The notes: generated by a model not told the origin, from the sequence alone. 64,000 nucleotides of DNA from Microbacterium sp. BK668 (GCF_004362195.1 NZ_SNWG01000001.1:1-64000), one strand, 5' to 3'. Numbered from the stretch's first letter, positions 47,402 through 56,425 are shown. Numbers and translations are program-made.

Positions 47402-48502
47402 ATGCCCAGTGCCGGCGTCACGGCCGGGAAGTTCCACATTCCGTCACTGAACGGGATGCGGGCGCTCGCGATAACCCTCGTGGTCTGGGGCCATGCGGAG
47501 TTGCCGCTCCGTCTGATCCGGGAGTCGACCGGTGTCACGATCTTCTTCTTCTTGAGCGGCTACCTGATCACGACGCTCCTGCGCCGCGAGTATGACGCCC
47601 GTGATCGCGTGTCGGTCGCGGATTTCTACCTCCGTCGGGTGTTCCGTATCTTCCCACCGCTCTATGTCGTCCTGATCTGTGCCGTCGTCCTCTCCCTGGC
47701 GAACGCGATCCCGAACGAGATGACCCCGCTGGGCGTCTTCGCCTCCTTCTCGTTCTGGGCGAACTACTACATCATCTGGGAAGGCCGGGACGGCCTTCCC
47801 GGCGGGATGAACGCGCTGTGGTCGCTCGCCGTGGAAGAGCACTTCTACCTCGTGTTCCCCCTCCTCTACATCGCTCTGAGACGCTGGGTGCCGACGCGGT
47901 GGGTGCAGGCGGTCATCCTGGGAGGCCTGTGCGTGGCGATCATGGTGTGGCGTACCTACCTCTTCAGCAGCGGGGCGAGCTACGACCGCATCTATCTGGC
48001 GACCGACACGAGGGCGGACGCCATTCTGTGGGGATCGGTCTTCGCCGTCGTGCTGAACCCGGTGTACGGCGAGGTGCAAGCGCCTCGGCGGAAGTGGCTG
48101 CTCACACCGGTGCTCCTGGCGGGAGCGGGCGTCGTGTACGCGGTGAGTCGGTGGCCGAACGAGTGGGGGATGACGATCGGATACACGGTGCAGAGTGTTG
48201 CACTGGCGGCGGTCTTCATCCCCGTCATCCTGATCCCCGGGTCGGTGGTCGGGCGCGTACTCAACTGGAGGGCGGTGGCGTGGGTCGGCATCGTGTCGTA
48301 CTCGATCTACCTCCTTCACCGTCCCGTCCTGATCCTCACCGAGACCTACATCGGCCAACCGGAGCTCGTAGCCGCAACGGTGGGCGTTGCCGCGACCGTT
48401 CTCGCGTCGTGGGCGATGCTGGTATACGTCGAGCGTCCCTTCGCACGTCTTCGTCAGCGAGTGAATCGGGCAGGAGAGACGGAGAACGTCGCACGGACGT
48501 GA
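47402..48502 (+). CDS. acyltransferase-3 membrane protein, OafA-like
   Basis: 366 aa, about ten helices. It has IPSLNGMRALAITLVVWGHAE with the conserved His, TIFFFLSGYLITTLL, YLRRVFRIFPPLYV and LWSLAVEEHFYLVFP, all typical of the OafA family. No SGNH domain. Third acyltransferase-3 protein of the locus, 27 bp after ugd. Confidence 0.92.
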   Translation: MPSAGVTAGKFHIPSLNGMRALAITLVVWGHAELPLRLIRESTGVTIFFFLSGYLITTLLRREYDARDRVSVADFYLRRVFRIFPPLYVVLICAVVLSLANAIPNEMTPLGVFASFSFWANYYIIWEGRDGLPGGMNALWSLAVEEHFYLVFPLLYIALRRWVPTRWVQAVILGGLCVAIMVWRTYLFSSGASYDRIYLATDTRADAILWGSVFAVVLNPVYGEVQAPRRKWLLTPVLLAGAGVVYAVSRWPNEWGMTIGYTVQSVALAAVFIPVILIPGSVVGRVLNWRAVAWVGIVSYSIYLLHRPVLILTETYIGQPELVAATVGVAATVLASWAMLVYVERPFARLRQRVNRAGETENVART

Positions 48503-48706
48503 AAGGCAGACGCTCGGGGGGCGGACCCACGGCAGGACCTCGAGCGGAATGGCCGCGATCCTCTACGGCACCGGCGCAACCGATCCGTCCTATCACTAGG
48601 CGCGTGAGCAAGAACGGTGCATGCTGGTCGAAGAAGGAATCGACAAGGCTGCCGCCCACCGCGCTCGAGCCCCACCTGCGACCTCGGCAGACGCAAGGAG
48701 GATCAG

Positions 48707-49642
48707 GTGAATCGAGAGTATCCGCGCACGGCGAGCACGAAGCCGGGATCGCTGAGTCGGCGCTCCTTCCTGGCCGGGTCGGCAGCGGCGGCCGGGCTGG
48801 CTGCCGGTGCGCTCGGAAGCCCAGGTGCAGCCAGCGCCGCCCCGAATTACTCGAAGGTGCCCCGCCTGCCGAATGAGCTCACCCGGATGGACACGCAGTT
48901 CACGGGCTCGGGCAACCCGTACGAAGTGATCGACGTCTCGATCTCGGGCGACCGCACCCGGCTGTTCGTGCCGCACGTCTCTCCCCCCAGCTCGACGTCA
49001 TGGGTGGCTGTCCTGTGGTACTACCACGCCAACGGAAGCAGTTACACGGCCGTCAGCTCCGCATTCAAGTACGGAGCGGACCCGCTGGTCGACTATGGCG
49101 CGATCTCCGTCTGCGGTGACAACGGCGGGCCCAACGAGTTCGCCAACGCGAAAGCAGTGACGGCCCACCGTAATGCGATCGCCTATGTGACGGCGCTCTG
49201 GCGCGTCTACTACAGCTTCGGTCGATCCAACTCCGGTGGCGGCGCTCTCATGTGCTGGGCGTTCGGGACCGGCATGGTGCCTCGTCGCCACGGCATGTAT
49301 CTGGCGAGCTCGGTCTACGACATGGAGAGCCTCTACGAGCAGGATCCGACGCGGGTCGGCTATCCCTACGGCTACAGCACGGCTGCGCTGCAGGCCACGA
49401 ACCCGGCTCGGCTCGGACCGTCCGCTTGGACCGGCATGCGGATCCGGTCGTCGTACAGCACGGTCGATGAGCGTGTCCCTCCGCAGGACCACTGTCTGGC
49501 GCTCACGTCTCGCGCTGCGCCTGTCGCCGTCGAGGCCTCGCTGCTCCCTCACGACGGTGGCGGAACCGCCAATGGACACTGGGTGCCCGGAACGATCAAC
49601 CGGGAGATGGTCTCGACGTTCCGACGCTGGGCGAATCTCTAG
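48707..49642 (+). CDS. Tat-exported alpha/beta hydrolase (paralogue B)
   Basis: 311 aa from GTG 48707 with AAGGAGG 5 nt upstream. Tat signal SRRSFLAGSAAAAG. The mature part matches paralogue A (39707-40630) almost throughout: RVYYSFGRSNSGGGALMCWA with Ser176, Asp254 before VPPQ, and HDGGGTANGH with His291. The shared block SFGRSNSGGGALMCWAFG is identical. Catalytic triad seen; substrate unknown. It closes the polysaccharide locus. Confidence 0.8.
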   Translation: MNREYPRTASTKPGSLSRRSFLAGSAAAAGLAAGALGSPGAASAAPNYSKVPRLPNELTRMDTQFTGSGNPYEVIDVSISGDRTRLFVPHVSPPSSTSWVAVLWYYHANGSSYTAVSSAFKYGADPLVDYGAISVCGDNGGPNEFANAKAVTAHRNAIAYVTALWRVYYSFGRSNSGGGALMCWAFGTGMVPRRHGMYLASSVYDMESLYEQDPTRVGYPYGYSTAALQATNPARLGPSAWTGMRIRSSYSTVDERVPPQDHCLALTSRAAPVAVEASLLPHDGGGTANGHWVPGTINREMVSTFRRWANL

Positions 49643-49693
49643 AAGGAATCGTGTCGGCGTCGACGCGCGTCGCTCGGCGCAAGCAAGCGGGGG

Positions 49694-50398
49694 TCAGGCG
49701 ACGTCGAGCGATCCGGCGGGCGCCGCCGCCGACGGATGCGCGGTCACGAGGATCGGCAGGTGATCGCTGAGTCCCTGGGGGAGCGTCTTCACCTTGTCGA
49801 TCGTGAAGCCGACGGATGTCGCGAAGTCATAGTGTCCGCGGAAGAACCGGTAGCGGGTGTATGTCCGCGAGTCGCTGAGACTCAGCTCGTATCCCTGCTC
49901 TCGGACCTTCTGGCCGAGGTTCTCCTTGAAGACGGGGTAGTTGTAGTCGCCGACCATGAGAATGGGAAGCCCCTCGCCGAGCTCGGCGAGCTCCTTCAGC
50001 GCGGTGCGGATCTGATGGCGACGCAGGGAGTTGAGCGCGGTCAGAGGCGCCGCGTGGAAGGACGCGACGATGAACGACCGGTTCTCGTCGATGTCATGCA
50101 GCCGCACGCCCAGCATGCGCTCCTCGGCGGGCTTCAGCACGCGATCGTGGAGCGACTTCTTGAGCGCGATCGATCGGACATCGAGCGGGCGGTACGTGTT
50201 CTCCCGGTAATACACGGCGAGCCCGAGGCGATTCCGTTGCGTCGAGTCTGCGAGATGCAGTCCGCCGATCCTCTCCGGGATATCACTCGTGTCGTACTCC
50301 TGGAGGCAGAGTATGTCGGCGGCATGGCGCTCCACGAGGTCCGCGAGCTCCCCCGCGGCACGATGCTTGCGCAGATTGTACGAGATGACGTTCACCAT
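49694..50398 (-). CDS. endonuclease/exonuclease/phosphatase family protein
   Basis: 234 aa. EEP fold: VISYNLRKHRA at the N-terminus, metal-binding Glu in ILCLQEYD near residue 35, MVGDYNYP near residue 150 and SDHLPILV near the end. Members cut nucleic acids, phospholipids or phosphoinositide-like phosphodiesters; no signal peptide is visible, so it acts in the cytoplasm. I chose ATG 50398; a GTG four codons earlier is possible. Confidence 0.82.
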   Translation of the reverse strand: MVNVISYNLRKHRAAGELADLVERHAADILCLQEYDTSDIPERIGGLHLADSTQRNRLGLAVYYRENTYRPLDVRSIALKKSLHDRVLKPAEERMLGVRLHDIDENRSFIVASFHAAPLTALNSLRRHQIRTALKELAELGEGLPILMVGDYNYPVFKENLGQKVREQGYELSLSDSRTYTRYRFFRGHYDFATSVGFTIDKVKTLPQGLSDHLPILVTAHPSAAAPAGSLDVA

Positions 50399-50492
50399 GG
50401 TGCTCTTCACCCTAGGACTCGTGCCTGTCCACAGTGTGGCCTCTTGACGAAGATTGCGGCCCCTCCTACCGAATCTCCAGGTGTCACCTCCG

Positions 50493-51353
50493 CTACTCGC
50501 GGTCGCGCCGGGCCCGGGTCTGCTCGGCCCGTGCGGCCAGGAGGGCGTCGTCGGGATAGCCGACCTCCGTCAGCGTCAGCCCCCGGGCGGCCAGCACCTT
50601 CACCTCCGGCACCCGCTCCCCGGCGTCGCGGATCGCCGCGACATCCTCGATATCCAGCCGCCCCTCGCCCACCGCGACGCACGCCCCGACCAGGGCGCGA
50701 ACCATCGAGTGGCAGAACGCGTCGGCCTTGACGTTGGCGACGAGGACGCCGTCGGGCGCCCGGCGCCAGTCGAACTCGAGCAGCGTCCGGATCGTGGTGG
50801 CCTCCTCCCGGGGCTTGCAGTAGGCGGCGAAGTCGTGCAGGCCGACGAGGCTGCGGGCCGCGGCATCCATCTCGTTCCCGTCGAGATGAGCGCGCACGGT
50901 CGTCGTCCGGTGCCGCTCGAGGGGGTCGTATCCGGCCGTGCGGTCGGCGATGCGGTACTCGTAGCGGCGCCAGACGGCCGAGAAGCGCGCGTCGAAGCCC
51001 GCGGGAGCGAGCGAGGTGCGATGCACCGTGACGTCGGCGTACGCGCCGAGCACGCCGCGCAGCCGCGCAGCGAGCCTCTCTGCGGGTTCGGGAGCGGGAC
51101 CGGATGCCGCGTCCCCGCGTGGTGGCCGCGCCGTGAGCCGGGCCACCTGCCCCTCGTCGAGGTCGAGGTGGGCGACCTGATCGGCCGCGTGCACGCCGGC
51201 GTCGGTGCGGCCCGCCACGACGAGCCGCGGGTCTCCCCCGAGCACGCGGGCGAGGGCGTCTTCGAGCGTCCCCTGCACCGACCTCAGCCCCGGCTGACGC
51301 GCCCAGCCTCGGAAGTGGGTGCCGTCGTAGGCGATGTCGAGACGGATCCGCAC
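50493..51353 (-). CDS. truA: tRNA pseudouridine(38-40) synthase TruA
   Basis: 286 aa. It has RIRLDIAYDGTHFRGWARQPG and the catalytic Asp in AGRTDAGVHA, then YRIADRT and FCHSMVRALVG. It modifies U38-40 of the tRNA anticodon arm. In many actinobacteria truA follows rplQ; here about 5 kb with four genes separates them. A 22-residue insertion (ARPPRGDAASGPAPE) near residue 75 is unusual but occurs in the genus-level relatives I know only loosely. Confidence 0.95.
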   Translation of the reverse strand: MRIRLDIAYDGTHFRGWARQPGLRSVQGTLEDALARVLGGDPRLVVAGRTDAGVHAADQVAHLDLDEGQVARLTARPPRGDAASGPAPEPAERLAARLRGVLGAYADVTVHRTSLAPAGFDARFSAVWRRYEYRIADRTAGYDPLERHRTTTVRAHLDGNEMDAAARSLVGLHDFAAYCKPREEATTIRTLLEFDWRRAPDGVLVANVKADAFCHSMVRALVGACVAVGEGRLDIEDVAAIRDAGERVPEVKVLAARGLTLTEVGYPDDALLAARAEQTRARRDRE

Positions 51354-51373
51354 CGGATCAGCCTATTGCGGCC

Positions 51374-52804
51374 TCAGCCGACGACCCGGCGAGTGGGGTC
51401 GAGCTTCTCGCCGATGGCCTCGAGCGCCGAGCGCGCGAGACGCACCCGGTTGTCGTTCTCGCGCACGATCTCGCGCGCGAGGGATGGATGCCTCCGCACG
51501 ATGTCGTCGAGCACCCCGACGGGGATCTCGACGGCCTCGACCTCGGTGAGCGCGACCGCGCGCGAGATCGTCCGGGTCCGCGTGAGGGCCGTGAGGCCCA
51601 CGGCGTCGTCGCGGCGGAGCTCGGTGATCTGGACGAATCCCGAGTCGGTCGGGACGCCCAGCATCACGCGGCCGGCGATGATGAACCGCGTGGAGGTCGG
51701 GATGTCGCCCGGCCGCAGCAGCACCTCGCCCTGCGCGAAGCGCTCGAGCCGCGCCGTCTCGCCCAGCGCCTGCGCCTCGTCGGGGCGCAGGCTCAGCGAC
51801 GGCGCGATCTTGTGGAGGGACTGCAGCAGCCGGTCGCGCGTGTTCCACTCATCGGTGAGATCGCCGTCGAGGTGGAGGCCCGCGCGGCGGGCCGCGTACC
51901 AGAGCCGCGTCATGAAGGCGTCGAGCACGCCCCCCTCGTCACCGGGCGACTGCAGGGGGATCGAGATCCTGTAGGTCGCCGCTCCCACCGATTTGACAGA
52001 CGGCTCGCGGGCATCGGAGACGAGCGGTATCTCGCGGGCGACGTCGACGAGGAGTGCGCGCACACGCGCCGGCGGATCGTCGGTGGAGAACTGCACCTCC
52101 TTCTTCGCGGCGTACGGGTCGCTCGCGCGGGAGAGGTTGACGAACGACCCCTCGGCGAGCTCGGCGGTCGGCATGACGACGATGCCGTTGCCCGTGTCGA
52201 GGTGCACGGCCCGCCAGTTCACCTCGACGATCTGACCGCGCGTGCCGCCCGTCTCGATCCAGTCCCCGAGCTGGAAGGGCGCCTCGAAGATGAGGAAGAG
52301 GCCGGAGACGATCGAACCGACGGCGTTCTGCAGCGCCAGGCCCACGACGATCGACGTGATGCCGAGAGCGGCGAACACGCCCGCGACGTCGGCGTCCCAC
52401 ACCCACCAGAAGACGAGTGCGATGCCGACGATGATGAGGACGAACCGGATGAGGTCGCTGAAGATCGTCGGGAACCGGTCGCGCCACGAGCCCTTCTCGG
52501 CCCGGTGGAACACGAGGTGGTTGATCGCGTTGATCGTCACGACGATGACGAGCAGGCCGAAGATCGTCCAGACCACCTTCGGCCACGTGCCCGAGCCCTC
52601 CCACGCCCCGGGCTGGCTGAGGAGCACGAGCACGCCCGCGACGGGGACGAGGTAGTTGCGGATCATCAGGACGATCGGCGCAGCCCGGCTCCCCCGGCGC
52701 ACCAGCAGGTTAGCCAGCTCGGTGAGGCCGATGAGCGTGAGCGGCAGGCCGATCGAGACGATCACCGCCGGCCAGAACCACGGCTGGCTCGCGATGTCGC
52801 TCAC
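51374..52804 (-). CDS. MscS-type mechanosensitive channel with C-terminal cyclic-nucleotide-binding fold
   Basis: 476 aa. Four predicted helices, the last being the MscS pore helix (ALGITSIVVGLALQNAVGSIVSG), followed by the beta domain (LGDWIETGGTRGQIVEVNWRAVHLDTGNGIVVMPTAELAEG). Residues about 345-455 match a CAP/HCN-type cyclic-nucleotide-binding domain (FAQGEVLLRPGDIPTSTRFIIAGRV). In the phosphate-binding cassette the Glu that contacts the ribose is replaced (Gly403-Leu404), while Arg415 remains. This is the bCNG channel architecture. It lies 36 bp after the cyclase-like gene on the same strand, so the two probably form an operon. Confidence 0.9.
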   Translation of the reverse strand: MSDIASQPWFWPAVIVSIGLPLTLIGLTELANLLVRRGSRAAPIVLMIRNYLVPVAGVLVLLSQPGAWEGSGTWPKVVWTIFGLLVIVVTINAINHLVFHRAEKGSWRDRFPTIFSDLIRFVLIIVGIALVFWWVWDADVAGVFAALGITSIVVGLALQNAVGSIVSGLFLIFEAPFQLGDWIETGGTRGQIVEVNWRAVHLDTGNGIVVMPTAELAEGSFVNLSRASDPYAAKKEVQFSTDDPPARVRALLVDVAREIPLVSDAREPSVKSVGAATYRISIPLQSPGDEGGVLDAFMTRLWYAARRAGLHLDGDLTDEWNTRDRLLQSLHKIAPSLSLRPDEAQALGETARLERFAQGEVLLRPGDIPTSTRFIIAGRVMLGVPTDSGFVQITELRRDDAVGLTALTRTRTISRAVALTEVEAVEIPVGVLDDIVRRHPSLAREIVRENDNRVRLARSALEAIGEKLDPTRRVVG

Positions 52805-52840
52805 CGGTGCGCTCCCGTCCGTGCCGAGATCATGGATGCC

Positions 52841-55021
52841 TCAGGCCTCCCCGACCGGCACGTGCGTCTCGACGCGCCATACCCGCTGCTCGCCGCTCTT
52901 GGTCGACACCTCGCCGGCCGGGGCCACGACGATCGTGTCGGGCAGGCGATCGGCGACGCGCTGGGTGATGTAGATGCCGGCCTCGTCGTAGTCGCCCTGC
53001 ACGCGGTAGGCGAGGCTCACGGCGTCCCCCCACATGTCGTAGACGATGCGCGCCCGGCCGATGAGACCGCTCGTGACCTGACCCGAGTCCAGCCCCGCCC
53101 GAAGACCCAGCTCCACGCCCTGCTGTGCGGAGTACCGCTCCAGGATGGTGCTCAGCTCGATGGCGAATTCCACGGCGCGCCGGGCGTTGTCCACGCGCGG
53201 CGTGCCGAGGCCCACGCTCGCGACATACGACTGCCGCGTCGTCCGCACGCGTTCCACGCCGTAGCGCTCGGCGGCCTCGTCGAAGATCCGGATGAGGTCG
53301 TTGAGCTTCGTCACGGCCTCTTCCGACGACAGCGTCAGGGCGAGCTCCTCGAAGCCGACGATGTCGGCGAAGATCACCGTGACGTCGTCGTTGTCCTGCG
53401 TGATCGCCTCGTCGCCGTGCTTGTAGCGGTCGGCCATCCCCTCGGGCATGAACGAGAGGATGAGGTTCTCGTTCGCCCGCTCCTGCTGCTCGATGAGGTT
53501 GGACTTCGCCTGCAGGCTCCGGCTCATGTCGTTGAAGGCGGTCGCGACGTCGGCGAGCTCGTCGCTGGACCCGGCGTCGACCTGCACGCCCTCCTCGCCC
53601 GCCGCGATCCGCTGCGCCGCTGCCTTGAGCCGGCGCAGGGGCCGGACGAACACCTGAGCGAGCACGAGCGAGAGCAGGCAGACGAAGATGATCATGCCGG
53701 CCGTCGACAGGATGAGGTTGCGGGTGAAGTCCTCCACGGGCGCCATCGCCTCGTCGAAGGTCGCCTGGGCGACGATCGTCCAGCCGAGGTCGCCCACGGC
53801 GAGGGGCGCATAGGCCGTGATGCTCTCGCGTCCGAGGTAATCGCGCTCGATGAGGGCGCCGTCCTCTCCCGACTGCGCCTGACTGAGGGCTTCGCCGAGG
53901 ATCGTCTGCTGCAGCACCGTGTCGCCGTTCTGCACGCTCAGCGCCGCCGCGGCGGGCGACAGCCCCGCCGACACGGCCGACTCGGCGTACGACTCCGGCG
54001 AGGACTTCAGCGCCCGCGAGATCGACCGCATCGTGCCGTCGCGACCCACGAGGTAGGTCTCGCCCGTCTCGCCGAGCCCGTTGAGTGCCCACTCGCCGCC
54101 CACCGTCATGACGTCGTTGATGCGATCGATCGGCAGCTCGATCGCGAGGGCGCCCACGATGCGGTCGTCCACCGCGATGGGCGTCACCGCCCAGCCGGCG
54201 GGGTTGCCCAGGCTCGGGCTGTAGGCGGCGAAGTCGGCGAGCACCACCTCGCCGACGATGTTGCGGCTCATGACCTCGCGGTAGGCGTCGGCGAGATTCG
54301 ACAGACGGTACGGGCCCTCGAGCAGGTTCGCTCCGAGGTCGACGCCCTTGAACGCGGTGTAGACGACGTCGCCCCGCGTGTCGATCAACAGGACGTCCTC
54401 GTACTGCTGCACCTCGGTGAGGGCGCGGAAGTACTCGTGGTACGTGGCGTGGGCGGCCGACCAGGCGCTCCCGTCCCCCGCGTCGTCGACGAGGATCGCA
54501 TCCTCCCAGGCGTCGTAGGGCACCACGTAGCGTGCCTGCAGGTAGCGCGCCGCGTCGTCCTTCGGCGCGAAGGCTGCGCCGTCGACGTCCTCGCCCGTGG
54601 CCTCGGCCAGCTGCGTCGCGAAGACGTCCTCGTAGTAGGCCGCGAGGGCGGCGGATGCCGCGGCATCCAGTTCCGTGCCCTCGAGCGCCGCGAATCCCTC
54701 CGTGAACGCGACCGCCGCCTGCTTGCTGGTCTCGTTCATGGCGCTGAGGCGGACCGAGTTCTCGATCGTGCCGAAGAGCTGCGTGACCTCGCGCGCACGG
54801 TTCTCACGGATCTCGACGAGCTTCTCGGTCGCGATCGCGCGGAGGGCCTGCGTGCCGTTGATGTAGCCGATGACGCCGACCACGATGCTCGACAGGACGC
54901 TCACCGAGAGCAGCATGATCAGCAGGATCGAGTAGATCGAGAGTCCGGCACGCCGGCGAGGCCGCGGTGTGCCCACCCACTCGGTGGTCGCCGCAGCCGG
55001 CCTGCCCAGGTCGGACTCCAC
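52841..55021 (-). CDS. membrane receptor with class III nucleotidyl-cyclase-like domain
   Basis: 726 aa. TM1 at about 29-51, a large outer dCache-like sensor (about 55-430), TM2 at about 436-460, HAMP at about 461-515, then a cyclase homology domain (about 545-715). Cyclase residues kept are Asp553 (FADIVGF), Asp662 (YDMWG) and Arg673. Residues changed are the substrate Lys (Arg593), the second metal Asp (Gln597 in RTTRQSY where active enzymes have KTIGD) and the transition-state Asn (Ser669). Activity is therefore doubtful or altered. The next gene encodes a channel with a cyclic-nucleotide-binding fold. Confidence 0.88.
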   Translation of the reverse strand: MESDLGRPAAATTEWVGTPRPRRRAGLSIYSILLIMLLSVSVLSSIVVGVIGYINGTQALRAIATEKLVEIRENRAREVTQLFGTIENSVRLSAMNETSKQAAVAFTEGFAALEGTELDAAASAALAAYYEDVFATQLAEATGEDVDGAAFAPKDDAARYLQARYVVPYDAWEDAILVDDAGDGSAWSAAHATYHEYFRALTEVQQYEDVLLIDTRGDVVYTAFKGVDLGANLLEGPYRLSNLADAYREVMSRNIVGEVVLADFAAYSPSLGNPAGWAVTPIAVDDRIVGALAIELPIDRINDVMTVGGEWALNGLGETGETYLVGRDGTMRSISRALKSSPESYAESAVSAGLSPAAAALSVQNGDTVLQQTILGEALSQAQSGEDGALIERDYLGRESITAYAPLAVGDLGWTIVAQATFDEAMAPVEDFTRNLILSTAGMIIFVCLLSLVLAQVFVRPLRRLKAAAQRIAAGEEGVQVDAGSSDELADVATAFNDMSRSLQAKSNLIEQQERANENLILSFMPEGMADRYKHGDEAITQDNDDVTVIFADIVGFEELALTLSSEEAVTKLNDLIRIFDEAAERYGVERVRTTRQSYVASVGLGTPRVDNARRAVEFAIELSTILERYSAQQGVELGLRAGLDSGQVTSGLIGRARIVYDMWGDAVSLAYRVQGDYDEAGIYITQRVADRLPDTIVVAPAGEVSTKSGEQRVWRVETHVPVGEA

Positions 55022-55163
55022 AGTCCGACTGCCGGAAATCCGCGTACGCGTCTCCTGTACCCCATGCCCCCGTCCCCCGAGGGCTGGGCTCAGGATAGCG
55101 TCAGGCCGCGCGCTGTCGATAGTCGCGGGATCGCCGGCGCGTGCGCGGGCCGCAGGATCGGGA

Positions 55164-56201
55164 TCAGAAGTGCTCGACGAGGGCGACGGCTCGCTCCGTC
55201 GCCTCGAAGCCGAGCCGGCCGTAGAGGCTGTTCGCTCCCGTCGGGCTCTCGGTGTCGACGTCGAGCACGGCCTTCTCGAGCCCGGCCTCCCTCGCGGCTC
55301 GGAGGAGGGCGGTGATCACCGCCGGCGCGAGCCGGCGACCGCGCCGATCGCGGACGACGCCGATGAGGTCGATGTAGACGCTCGAGTAGCCCTGGACGGC
55401 CCAGTCCTCCTCGTTGACCGAACCGAGGGCGAGCGCCACGACCCGGTCGCCCTCGACGGCGAGGCGGCTGAGATCGGGCCGCAGGAGCTCGCCTTCGATG
55501 AAGCGCGCCCACCGCTCCGGCGGCGTCGGGAGGCTCCCCCAGTGATCGCGGAAGGCGTCGTTACGGGCGAGCCGGGTCGGCTCGTTGTATCGCGGCGCAT
55601 ATGCGACGATCTCGGCGCCGGACGCGGGGATCTCGGGGATCGGCTCGACGAGGTCCCGCACCATCGTCGAGAACCATCGTTCCTCGACGAGCCCGCGGCG
55701 CTGCGCGAGGTGCCTCGCGCCCGTGTCGCTTTCTTCCGCATAGACGTAGACGGCGGCGGGCAGCTCGACACCCGCCTCGACGATCTGCTGCCGCGCTCGC
55801 TCGTGCTCCCACCGCATCAGCTCCCGGCCGACGCCGCGGCCGCGGAGCTCCGGGTGCACGCGCCCCGCGAGGTAGGCGTGCAGGTGGACGTCCCGCGACG
55901 GATGCAGCGTCGCCTCGCCCGCGGCGACGACCCGCCCCGAGGCATCCGTTCCGATGACCGTGTCGCGCGCGGGATCGATGTGCTCGGCGACGAAGGTCTC
56001 GGCGACGTCTTCGCGCGGCGTGACCCAGCTGGGGTGGTCGACGGCGTCGGCGGCCCGGAAGAGCTCCATGATCGCGTCCAGGTCCGCCTCGGTCGCCGGA
56101 CGCCACGAGACGACGTCGGGATGCCTCGGCGGAACGAGCTCGGACGGAACGGGCACCCGCTCGGCGAGCGGCGCCGACGGGTGCGTGGGGGTCGCGCTCA
56201 T
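55164..56201 (-). CDS. double-GNAT acetyltransferase
   Basis: 345 aa with two GNAT domains. The first (about 28-185) has the acetyl-CoA loop VHPELRGRGVGRELM; the second (about 190-345) has VRDRRGRRLAPAVITALL and the NSLYGRLGFE segment. The layout resembles mycothiol synthase MshD and related actinobacterial proteins, but sequence marks for mycothiol are not clear, so the substrate is unknown. It stands between rplQ and the cyclase-like gene, on the same strand. Confidence 0.82.
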   Translation of the reverse strand: MSATPTHPSAPLAERVPVPSELVPPRHPDVVSWRPATEADLDAIMELFRAADAVDHPSWVTPREDVAETFVAEHIDPARDTVIGTDASGRVVAAGEATLHPSRDVHLHAYLAGRVHPELRGRGVGRELMRWEHERARQQIVEAGVELPAAVYVYAEESDTGARHLAQRRGLVEERWFSTMVRDLVEPIPEIPASGAEIVAYAPRYNEPTRLARNDAFRDHWGSLPTPPERWARFIEGELLRPDLSRLAVEGDRVVALALGSVNEEDWAVQGYSSVYIDLIGVVRDRRGRRLAPAVITALLRAAREAGLEKAVLDVDTESPTGANSLYGRLGFEATERAVALVEHF

Positions 56202-56335
56202 GCCGCCAGCCTACGGCGCGCCCTCGCCGGATTCCGTCCGGCAGGCTCGCCGCGACCGGAACGGCTCGTCGCGGCCCGCCGGGCTCGCCGCGGCCCGCCG
56301 GGCTCGCCGTAGCCGGCCCGAGGCATCCGTTCCCG

Positions 56336-56380
56336 GAGAAAAGGCGAGACCCGCGGCCACAGAGGGCTCGCGGGTCTCGC
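56336..56380 (-). terminator. Rho-independent terminator of the infA-rplQ operon
   Basis: A perfect 12-bp stem (GCGAGACCCGCG at 56344-56355, CGCGGGTCTCGC at 56369-56380) with a 13-nt loop is followed on the minus strand by CTTTT. It lies 46 bp after the rplQ stop. Confidence 0.88.
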
Positions 56381-56425
56381 GGTGCAAGGGTGCCGGGTCT
56401 TGCTCCCGGCGTCCGAGCGTTCGGG

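Noticed and set aside
51488..55315. Open frame of about 1275 codons on the plus strand
   Set aside because: Antisense to the channel and cyclase-like genes; composition typical of a reverse-read high-GC coding region.
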